Part shown: piece after piece, positions 9,134 to 16,152 of the stretch
Numbering within the stretch: position 1 is the first letter of the stretch
How the letters are laid out: each line of letters opens with the position of its first letter
NCBI GenBank assembly: GCA_963818685.1
Contig: CAWFTJ010000002.1
Location: 310,001 to 374,000, forward strand
Length of the DNA: 64,000 nucleotides
From: CAJCJE01 sp963818685
Lineage (GTDB): Bacteria; Actinomycetota; Actinomycetes; Mycobacteriales; Pseudonocardiaceae
Direction: 5' to 3'
Translations under genes and position numbers: made by a program
The notes under the pieces: model-generated
What the model was told of the DNA's origin: nothing
What the model saw: only the letters and a program-made list of their open reading frames with translations
The model's database searches: none

Positions 9134-9222
9134 CCGCTGAAGTTGGTTGTCCGGCCTACCGAACGATGCGCAGTTCAGCCGCTCAGCCCAATGCGTCGCG
9201 GTGGTGCCTGCGACAAATTGGA

Positions 9223-10359
9223 TCAGGCACCGTACGGGCCGGCCAAGGTCATCGGCGTGGTGGCGATCTCGATTGCTCGCTCCGGAAAACGGTCACCGGC
9301 AACGTAGTAGCGCGCCCGCGTCCGCCCGACCGGCTCCAGAATCCGCGCCGTGACCAGATCCCGCAGGTCGCGTTGGGCCTGCTGCACGCTCAACGCTTCC
9401 GCCTGCTCGTAGCGCGATCGCCGAACGCGGCCGGCCATGGCTACATCGTGCAGCGCGGACACCATCCGCTCGTCGAGGTCGTTGTGTTCGGCGAACTCCA
9501 CCAGGAGTCGCCACACCTGGCTGGACCTGTCGAGTCGCTTTTGGACACTCTGCGCCTGTTGGTGGTATGCGGTGAGGTTGAACCGGATCCAGCTCGACAC
9601 ATCCTGGTCGGGCACGTAGGTCGGGCCGCGGCTGGCGAGTTCGCGGTAGTACTCCCAGGTGTTGGCGGACAGGCCGAGCCATGCCTCGATCGAGCAGAAT
9701 TCCGGCGCGAGCACGCCTTCCCTCGCGATCAACAGGGTTTGCAGCGATCGGGACATCCGCCCGTTGCCGTCTGGCCAGGGATGGATCGACACCAGGTGCA
9801 GGTGTGCCATGGCCGCGCGGATGAGCGGATGGGTATCGTCCTTGGCATTGAGCCAGTCGACGAGTTCGGCCATCAGGTCGGGCACCGCATCCGCGTCTGG
9901 CGCGGTATAGGCGGCGATACTCGGGTTGCGCGCATCGGTGACGTAGACGGGACCGCGCCGCCACTGCCCGGCCGGCTTGCGGGAGGTGTGCCGATGGCCC
10001 TGGAGCATCCAGTGCAGCGCGTTGAGCTGTCCCTTGCTGTAGCAGAAATCCGACACGTCGTGCTGGGTCTGGATGTAGGTCATCATGCGCTGGTAGGCGA
10101 GCGTCTCCTGGCGGTTCTCCTCGGAGACGTCCACATCGCTCTCGCCCGCGATCAGGTCCTCGACATCGACGGTGGAGACCTTGAAACCTTCGATCGAGTT
10201 CGACGCAGCGACCGCATCCGCGGTGAGGAACTTCCGCAGATCTGCTGTCCACTTGCGCGGTGTGTTGGCGACCTGATGGCGCAGTTCTTCGCGCATCCGC
10301 TCGATGTGACCAAGTACCCGCTGGTCAGCAGCGGTGAGAGCAGGTGTCGGATACAGCAT
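9223..10359 (-). CDS. Fic family protein (probable AMP transferase), class II
   Basis: A 378-residue Fic protein. The catalytic motif HPWPDGNGR (193-201) keeps His, Asn-Gly and the phosphate-binding Arg of HxFx(D/E)GNGRxxR, with Trp in place of Phe. The N-terminal inhibitory motif (S/T)xxxE(G/N) is present as SNSIEG (53-58), so the enzyme should be autoinhibited by Glu57. Residues about 270-350 look like a winged-helix domain, common in this Fic subgroup. Fic enzymes usually transfer AMP to hydroxyl side chains; the target here is unknown. The start ATG at 10359 lies exactly where transcription should begin from a strong upstream promoter. Confidence 0.92.
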   Translation of the reverse strand: MLYPTPALTAADQRVLGHIERMREELRHQVANTPRKWTADLRKFLTADAVAASNSIEGFKVSTVDVEDLIAGESDVDVSEENRQETLAYQRMMTYIQTQHDVSDFCYSKGQLNALHWMLQGHRHTSRKPAGQWRRGPVYVTDARNPSIAAYTAPDADAVPDLMAELVDWLNAKDDTHPLIRAAMAHLHLVSIHPWPDGNGRMSRSLQTLLIAREGVLAPEFCSIEAWLGLSANTWEYYRELASRGPTYVPDQDVSSWIRFNLTAYHQQAQSVQKRLDRSSQVWRLLVEFAEHNDLDERMVSALHDVAMAGRVRRSRYEQAEALSVQQAQRDLRDLVTARILEPVGRTRARYYVAGDRFPERAIEIATTPMTLAGPYGA

Positions 10360-10365
10360 GAAGTG

Positions 10366-10394
10366 ATGATAGATTGACGCAATAATTACGTCAA
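10366..10394 (-). promoter_or_regulatory. Strong sigma-70-like leaderless promoter of the Fic gene
   Basis: On the minus strand the -35 TTGACG (10394-10389), a 17-base spacer and the -10 TATCAT (10371-10366) are close to consensus. The seventh base after the -10 box is the A of the Fic ATG, so the mRNA probably starts at the start codon. Confidence 0.75.
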
Positions 10395-10401
10395 TCTATC
10401 A
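10367..10401. promoter_or_regulatory. Perfect 13-bp palindrome overlapping the Fic promoter
   Basis: Arms TGATAGATTGACG (10367-10379) and CGTCAATCTATCA (10389-10401) flank a 9-base AT-rich spacer. The arms cover both the -35 and -10 boxes, the classical geometry of a repressor operator. The outer arm also contains the stop codon of the upstream TIGR03089 gene. A terminator role is less likely because no T-run follows. Confidence 0.7.
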
Positions 10402-11103
10402 AGGGAGGGTGATCGTGGCGTGCTCGGCGGCCTTGCGGTCGGCGAGGTTGGCGGGGTCGGTGTTGGCGCACTGGACGAGCGAGCCGCCTGCCGCAAGCAC
10501 GGCGAGCAGGCCGTCGATGACGCCGTCCGGGATCGTCCAGTCTAGTGTGGACAGAACTCGGGCTCCGTCGGTGATGCCGAGTGTACTCGCGCGGTCCCTT
10601 GCCGCTGTGACCACTTCGTCCACTGTGGAATCATCGAGAGCGGGGGTGTTGCCGGGGACGGGTTGCCACGGGTCGAACGCGTCGCCGTAGCCGCGGCTGT
10701 CGTTGAGGTAGTCGAGTTTGCCGGCCGGCCTGTCGCGCAGGCCCATGCCGAGCGGGTCGAGCGCGGCGACGGCGGTCTGGGCGCTGCCGGTGTCGCCGTC
10801 GTGATCCGGACCGACGAAGGCCAGTTCGGTGCCGGCGAGCTGGTTGGTCACGGTTGCGCCGACCCACCAGGCGCCGAGCAGCACGCCGACGGTCTGCCAG
10901 TGCGCTGGCAGGGCGACGCCGATGCGCGCGCCCGGCTCGATGTCCCACTCTTCGCGCAGCCAGTTCGCGGTCTTCGCGGCCCAGTTCGCCGCGGTCGCCC
11001 TGGACAGCTCGACGCGCGCACCGGTGGCGTCGTCGTAGTAGGTGATCAGCGGGGTCGCCGGCCGGCGCAGCAGCGGGGTGAACAGCTTCTCGGTCACGCT
11101 CAC
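10399..11103 (-). CDS. TIGR03089 family protein
   Basis: A 234-residue protein of the actinobacterial TIGR03089 family, which resembles the N-terminal part of AMP-forming acyl-CoA synthetases (ARIGVALPAHWQTVGVLLGAWWVGATV) but lacks the adenylation signature and C-terminal domain. It is probably not an active ligase; its function is unknown. Its position beside an LCP gene matches Rv3268/Rv3267 of M. tuberculosis (recalled). The gap to the LCP gene upstream is 19 bases, so they may be one transcript. Confidence 0.85.
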   Translation of the reverse strand: MSVTEKLFTPLLRRPATPLITYYDDATGARVELSRATAANWAAKTANWLREEWDIEPGARIGVALPAHWQTVGVLLGAWWVGATVTNQLAGTELAFVGPDHDGDTGSAQTAVAALDPLGMGLRDRPAGKLDYLNDSRGYGDAFDPWQPVPGNTPALDDSTVDEVVTAARDRASTLGITDGARVLSTLDWTIPDGVIDGLLAVLAAGGSLVQCANTDPANLADRKAAEHATITLP

Positions 11104-11122
11104 GGGTTCCTCCTGGCCAGGC

Positions 11123-12439
11123 TCAGTCGACGCACGGGACGCCGTTGATGCTGACGGGCGGCGTCGGCTCGTTGGTCGGCGGGGGTGGGGGTGTCGTGGT
11201 CGGTGGGGCCGCCGTCGTCGTGGTCGGTGGGTGGGTGCTCGCGGGTGGCGGGGTTGTCGTGGTGGTGGGCGGGGGCGGGGTGCTGGCGATCAGGTTAGTG
11301 ACGAACTGGTGCACCGCGTTCACGTCCACCTGCACGATGCTCTGGCCGCTCGGGCTGCGGGCGTTGTCGTTGACCACCGGGATGGTGACGAACTCGACAT
11401 TGCCGCTGGCCAGGCTCTGCGCCTGCTGCGCGAATGTGACGATGTCAAGGCCGGGGTCGGTGGTGAGCGAGGAGTGCAGGGCCGAGGCGAGGCCGCCAAG
11501 GGCTGCCGGGTTGGTCAGGGTGCCGGCGGAGAGGACCTTCTTCGCCGCCGAGGCGAGGAAGACCTGCTGCCGGACGATCCGGTCCAGGTCGCCGTTGGGC
11601 AGGTTGTCACGCTGCCGCACGAACGACAGCGCGTTCGCGCCGGAGACCGTCTGTGCGCCCGCCCTGAAGTCGGCGCCGGAGTTCTTGTCCGACGTCGCGT
11701 GCTTCAGGCACACGTCAACGCCGCCGATGGCCTGGCTGAGCAGGTAGAACCCATACAGGTTGACTTCGGCGTAGTGGTCGATGTGGATGCCGGTGAGGTT
11801 CTGCACCGACTCGATCAACGCCAGCTGTCCGGCCTGCCGCGACTTCTGCTGGATGTCGGCCCTGTCCCGGTCGCCTGCGTCCTGGAGTTGCTGCGCGTTG
11901 AGCGCCTGGATGACGCCGTAGGCGGCGTTGATCTTGTCGTCGTGCCAGCCCGGAATCGGGACGTAGGTGTCGCGGGGGATGGACACCGCGAAGGCTTTGC
12001 CGCCGTTGCGCGGAATCCGCAACACGATGATGGTGTCGGTGTTCACGCCCGCGTCGAACTGGGTGCGCAGCTTGGTGAGCACGCTGGTCGGCAGCGGACG
12101 GCCCTGGGCGTCGGTGCGCGCGTCGTCGCCGACCAACAGGATGTCGGTCGCGCCGTCGTCGGGGGGCGGCTGGTTCGGCTGACTGTTCAATTCGGACAGT
12201 ACGGGTGTCGTGTTCGTGTTGTGCTGCAACGTTCGCACGCCGTACCAGGCGACGCCGCTGATGACGAGGATGAGTGCGGAAACCACGGCGATGACGACCC
12301 GGCCGGTGATCAGCAAGGGTCGGTGCCCGCGCCGGGCAGGGATGGCCACCGCGCGGGGCGGTTCGTCGGCTGCCGCGGGGTCGGTTTCGGCGTCCTGTTC
12401 GGCGTGCCCCGCAACGCCTTCGGACGTCGACTCGTCCAC
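11123..12439 (-). CDS. LCP (LytR-CpsA-Psr) family cell-wall glycopolymer ligase
   Basis: A 438-residue type II membrane protein: short cytoplasmic segment, helix at about 44-66, then the LCP domain (TDILLVGDDARTD, AVSIPRDTYVPIPG, KINAAYG, GGVDVCL, SFVRQRDNLPNGDLDRIVRQ) with the Arg and Asp residues expected for binding polyprenyl pyrophosphate. LCP enzymes attach lipid-linked glycopolymers such as arabinogalactan to peptidoglycan. A Pro/Thr-rich tail ends in the motif NGVPCVD, shared with the next gene. GTG start with GGGAGGG upstream. Confidence 0.93.
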   Translation of the reverse strand: MDESTSEGVAGHAEQDAETDPAAADEPPRAVAIPARRGHRPLLITGRVVIAVVSALILVISGVAWYGVRTLQHNTNTTPVLSELNSQPNQPPPDDGATDILLVGDDARTDAQGRPLPTSVLTKLRTQFDAGVNTDTIIVLRIPRNGGKAFAVSIPRDTYVPIPGWHDDKINAAYGVIQALNAQQLQDAGDRDRADIQQKSRQAGQLALIESVQNLTGIHIDHYAEVNLYGFYLLSQAIGGVDVCLKHATSDKNSGADFRAGAQTVSGANALSFVRQRDNLPNGDLDRIVRQQVFLASAAKKVLSAGTLTNPAALGGLASALHSSLTTDPGLDIVTFAQQAQSLASGNVEFVTIPVVNDNARSPSGQSIVQVDVNAVHQFVTNLIASTPPPPTTTTTPPPASTHPPTTTTAAPPTTTPPPPPTNEPTPPVSINGVPCVD

Positions 12440-12526
12440 GTAACCCTCCCTTGCCCCCGTCGCGCGTTCTCGCGCGGCCCGGTGACCAGGCTATCGAATC
12501 CGAATCGGCACCGAGGACGAGAAGTG

Positions 12527-13981
12527 CTAGTTCACGCAGGGAATGCCGTTGGCGGTGATCACACCGTTACCGCTGGTCGGGTCCGATGTGGTGGGAAGCG
12601 CCGGCTTGCCGGGACTTCCACCGCCGACGGCCGTGCCCGAGGTGGTCGGTGTCACCCCTTCGGTTGATGTGTCGGTGGTTGACGCGTTGGTGGTCGACGC
12701 GTTGGCGGGGGTGTCCGCGGACGATGTCCCGTTGTCCGAGGCGCTGACCATCGACGACACGAACTGACGGACCTGGCTCGGGTAGACGCGGGTGACCTCG
12801 GCACCACCCGATGTAGTGAAATTGTCCCCGGTGGGGATGGTGGCGAACTCGATGTTCCCGCTGGTCAGGCCGGACATCTGCTGGGCGAATGTGGTGATGT
12901 CCCAGCCCGCGCTCAGCACCACAGAGCCCTGCACCGCCTGGATCAGCGAGGCCAGCTTGGACGGGTTGGCCAGCGTGTTCGCGCTGAGGATCTTGTTGGC
13001 AAGCGAGCCGATGAACACCTGTTGCCGGACGATCCGGTCGAGGTCGCCTCTGGGCAGTCCGTGCCGCTCGCGCACGAAGTCCAGGGCCTGCACGCCCGAG
13101 ACGGTCTGCACGCCGGCCGGGAAGTGCGCGTGCGTCTCGTCGTCGTAGGTCGGGGCCTTGAGACACACCTGCACGCCGCCGACGGCCTGCGCGAGGTTGT
13201 AGAAGCCGACCAGGTTGACCTCGGCGTACTCATTGATCCGCAGGGTGTTGCCGATCAACTGCTCGATCGTGGCGATCAGGTTCGCCCGGCCCGCGTCGTC
13301 GGCCTGCCGTTCGACGTCGGCCCTGTCGGTGTCGCCGTGGGCGCGCAACTGGCCCGCCTTGGCGTTGTGCGCGTAGGCGAACGCCGAGTTGAGCCGGTTC
13401 GTGCCGTAACCGCCGGCGAGCTGGACGTAGGAGTCGCGCGGGAAGGAGATGGCCACCGCGCGCTGACCGCCGGCCGGAACGTGGATCAGGATCATCGTGT
13501 CGGTGTCGAGCTCACCGCTGTCCGGGCCCGCGCTGAGCATGGCCAACTCGTTGTCCGGCAACGGGTTGCCCTGCGGGTCGGTGCGGCTGTCCATGCCGAC
13601 GACGAGGATGTTGAGCGCGCTGTCCAGCGGCGGCGGGGAGCCGGAACCGTCAGCCTGCGGCGCGACCGCGCCGGGCGTGTTGTCGCCGAGTACCCCGGTA
13701 CGCGCGATGGTGTTGTTGAGGTGGCGGAGGTTCGCCCACGCGTACCAGCTCGTGACCAGCACCGCGACCGACAACAGCGCGATCACCGTGCGGCCGATGC
13801 GGAAGAACAGCCGCGTGCCGTGCGTGCGCCCTGGCGGGGCGTATCGAGGGCCCGCGGCGGTGGCCTCCGCTGGCTCCGCATCGGCTGCTTGCGCCGCTCC
13901 GACGGGGTCCGGGTCAACGGATCCGACGGGGTCCGGGCCAACGGGAGTCGACCCGCTGTTCGCTCCGGTGTCCCCGTCCAC
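12527..13981 (-). CDS. LCP family cell-wall glycopolymer ligase (second copy)
   Basis: A 484-residue paralogue of the neighbouring LCP protein, with a longer cytoplasmic segment, a helix near residue 80 and the same LCP motifs (LNILVVGMDSRTD, AISFPRDSYVQL, RLNSAFAYAH, GGVQVCL, DFVRERHGLPRGDLDRIVRQ). The tail is Thr/Ser-rich and ends NGIPCVN. I chose GTG 13981 because AGGGAG lies 6 bases before it; the frame stays open to 14131. It is divergent from rmlD and 87 bases upstream of the other LCP gene, suggesting duplication and specialisation for different glycans or acceptors. Confidence 0.9.
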   Translation of the reverse strand: MDGDTGANSGSTPVGPDPVGSVDPDPVGAAQAADAEPAEATAAGPRYAPPGRTHGTRLFFRIGRTVIALLSVAVLVTSWYAWANLRHLNNTIARTGVLGDNTPGAVAPQADGSGSPPPLDSALNILVVGMDSRTDPQGNPLPDNELAMLSAGPDSGELDTDTMILIHVPAGGQRAVAISFPRDSYVQLAGGYGTNRLNSAFAYAHNAKAGQLRAHGDTDRADVERQADDAGRANLIATIEQLIGNTLRINEYAEVNLVGFYNLAQAVGGVQVCLKAPTYDDETHAHFPAGVQTVSGVQALDFVRERHGLPRGDLDRIVRQQVFIGSLANKILSANTLANPSKLASLIQAVQGSVVLSAGWDITTFAQQMSGLTSGNIEFATIPTGDNFTTSGGAEVTRVYPSQVRQFVSSMVSASDNGTSSADTPANASTTNASTTDTSTEGVTPTTSGTAVGGGSPGKPALPTTSDPTSGNGVITANGIPCVN

Positions 13982-14129
13982 CCCGTGCTCCCTCGCTCGT
14001 GCCCGGACAGCCGCGACGGCGCCCGGGGCCACTACGCCTGTTAGTAATACGTTCGACCGCCGGGGTTCGTTGCATGGTCGTGCGAAAATTCTGCGAAATT
14101 GGTCGATCGGTGGAAGGTGGTTCGTACAC

Positions 14130-15074
14130 ATGGAGGTCGAGCGGGGCGCGGGTACGACCGGTCGAACCGCGCTGGCGCTGCTGATTCCCGGTGGTCACGG
14201 CCAGTTGGGCAGCGATCTGGCCGCCTCGGCGGCCCGGTACGGGACCGTGCGCGCGCCGGGTTCGCGCGAACTCGATGTGACCGATGTCGCAGCCGTGCGG
14301 CACGCTGTCGCCCGACTGGCCGACACCGCGCGGGCCGATGGCGCCCGGCCGGTCGTGATCAACGCGGCCGCGTACACCGCCGTCGACGCTGCCGAGTCCG
14401 ATGTGGATGGCGCGACAGCGGTGAATTCCCTTGCGCCCGGCCTGCTCGCCGAGGCGTGCGCTCGACACGACGTGCCGCTGCTGCACGTGTCCACCGACTA
14501 CGTGTTCGCCGGCGACGCGAGCACGCCCTACGAGCCGGACGCGCCGACCGGGCCGCGCACGGTGTACGGGCGCACCAAACTGGCGGGTGAACAGGCGGTG
14601 CTCGCGGCGGGCTGCGACGCGTGGATCGTGCGTACCTCGTGGGTGTACGGCGCGACCGGTAAGAACTTCGTGAAAACCATGGCGCGCCTTGAGAAGCAGC
14701 GCGACACACTGTCCGTTGTGGATGATCAGCGTGGTTCGCCGACCTGGTCCGCGCACCTCGCCGAGGGGCTGCTGGAACTCGCCGAGCGAGCCGCGCGCGG
14801 AACCGGTCCGGCGCGGCGGGTGCTGCACTGCGCGGGCGGCGGCGAGACGACCTGGTGCGGGCTGGCCAAGGCGGTGTTCACCGAACTCGGCGCCGACCCG
14901 GACCGCATCAGTCCGTGCACGACCGCCGACTATCCGCTACCGGCGCCCCGGCCCGCCTACTCGGTGCTCTCGGACGCGGCCTGGCGCGCGGCCGGGCTGA
15001 CCCCGATGCCGGACTGGCGCGCGGCGCTGGCCGCGTTCGTCGCCGATCACAAGGACATCTTGATCAGCGAGTAG
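14130..15074 (+). CDS. rmlD: dTDP-4-dehydrorhamnose reductase
   Basis: A 314-residue SDR-type enzyme for the last step of dTDP-L-rhamnose synthesis (NADPH-dependent reduction of dTDP-4-keto-rhamnose). It shows the nucleotide-binding GGHGQLG (21-27), STDYVF (121-126), the Tyr/Lys pair YGRTK (146-150) and the substrate-binding RTSWVYG. The ATG at 14130 has a GGAAGG-type site upstream; the frame is open further upstream but has no start with support. Its last 11 bases overlap the 3' end of a convergent glycosyltransferase gene. Rhamnose probably feeds the WbbL-like transferase at 22 kb. Confidence 0.92.
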   Translation: MEVERGAGTTGRTALALLIPGGHGQLGSDLAASAARYGTVRAPGSRELDVTDVAAVRHAVARLADTARADGARPVVINAAAYTAVDAAESDVDGATAVNSLAPGLLAEACARHDVPLLHVSTDYVFAGDASTPYEPDAPTGPRTVYGRTKLAGEQAVLAAGCDAWIVRTSWVYGATGKNFVKTMARLEKQRDTLSVVDDQRGSPTWSAHLAEGLLELAERAARGTGPARRVLHCAGGGETTWCGLAKAVFTELGADPDRISPCTTADYPLPAPRPAYSVLSDAAWRAAGLTPMPDWRAALAAFVADHKDILISE

Positions 15075-16152
15075 CGGCGAGGCGGTAGGCGTGCACGGTG
15101 CGTTCCGCGCAGCGACGCCAGGTGAACTCGGCGGCGTGCGTACGGCGGGCGGTCAGCACGCTCGGCGACGGCGGATCGGCCAGCGCGGCCACCAGGGCCG
15201 CGGCCAGCGCGTCCACGTCGCCGTAGGGCACAAGGGTGGCCTGGCCGCCCGCGACCTCGCGCAGCGCGGGCAGGTCCGAGCAGACCACCGGCACGTTGCA
15301 GGCCAACGCCTCCAGCACCGGCAGGCCGAAACCCTCGTCCCTGGAGGGCAACACGACCGCGCCCGCGCCCGCGACCACGCTGCGCAGTTCGACCTCGGGC
15401 AGGTAGCCGGTGCGCACCACCCGGCCAGCCGTGCCGACCGGGCCGGGGCCGGTGAGCACCAGCGGCGGCAGGCTCGGCGCGCTCGCGTGCGCCCTGCGCA
15501 GCACCTCAAGGCCCTTGCGCGGCCCGTCCGCGCCAACGAACAGCACGTAGTCGCTTGGCAGGCCGAGCCGGTCGCGCAGCTCTTCGGTGGGGCCGTGCGC
15601 GGCGAACCAGGCCGGGTCGACACCGAGCGGGGTGACCACGATCTTGTCCGCCGGCACGTCGAACCGTTCCCGCACCTTCGCCGCCACGGCCTCGGTCGGC
15701 GTGCAGATGACCCGCGCGCGCTGGACCGAGCGACGGACGAGGAGGGGGAGTTCGTAGTCGCTCGGCGCGAGTTCGTTGGGGGCGTCGAAGAAGGCCAGGT
15801 CGTGAATGGTCAGCACGCCGCCGGCGCGCGCGGCGACCGGGAGCACGAAGTTGGTGCCGTGCACCACATCCGAGAATCCCGCGATCAGTTCGACAGGTGG
15901 GAACGAGGTGCGCAGCCACATCTTGCGCAGCGCCCGCGCCGAACACGGCAACCCGCGCGCCCAGACCCCGTGCGGCAGCACGGATCGCAGCGCGTGCCAG
16001 CCGCGCAACGTGAACGCGACAGCTCGAATGTCCACATCGGACGTGGAGGCCAGTTCCTCGGCCAGCGCCGCGGTGTAGCGGCCGACCCCGGTGCGCTGGC
16101 CGAGCAGGGGAGTACCGTCGAGCAGGACCCGCAGGCGTTTCTTACTCGCCAT
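15064..16152 (-). CDS. GT4-type glycosyltransferase
   Basis: A 362-residue GT-B fold enzyme of the GT4 type. It has an N-terminal acceptor half (LDGTPLLGQRTGVGRYTAALAEEL) and a C-terminal donor half with DYVLFVGADGPRKGLEVLRRA and PSRDEGFGLPVLEALACNVPVV, the EX7E-like sugar-nucleotide region. Donor and acceptor unknown. The ATG at 16152 overlaps the stop of the upstream GT2-GT4 fusion by 11 bases, so the two are probably translated together. Three GT4 genes of this type lie in the cluster. Confidence 0.88.
   Translation of the reverse strand: MASKKRLRVLLDGTPLLGQRTGVGRYTAALAEELASTSDVDIRAVAFTLRGWHALRSVLPHGVWARGLPCSARALRKMWLRTSFPPVELIAGFSDVVHGTNFVLPVAARAGGVLTIHDLAFFDAPNELAPSDYELPLLVRRSVQRARVICTPTEAVAAKVRERFDVPADKIVVTPLGVDPAWFAAHGPTEELRDRLGLPSDYVLFVGADGPRKGLEVLRRAHASAPSLPPLVLTGPGPVGTAGRVVRTGYLPEVELRSVVAGAGAVVLPSRDEGFGLPVLEALACNVPVVCSDLPALREVAGGQATLVPYGDVDALAAALVAALADPPSPSVLTARRTHAAEFTWRRCAERTVHAYRLAATR

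Noticed and set aside
13497..14129. Upstream extension of rmlD to 525 codons
   Set aside because: The added part is antisense to an LCP gene, and rmlD has a good start at 14130.
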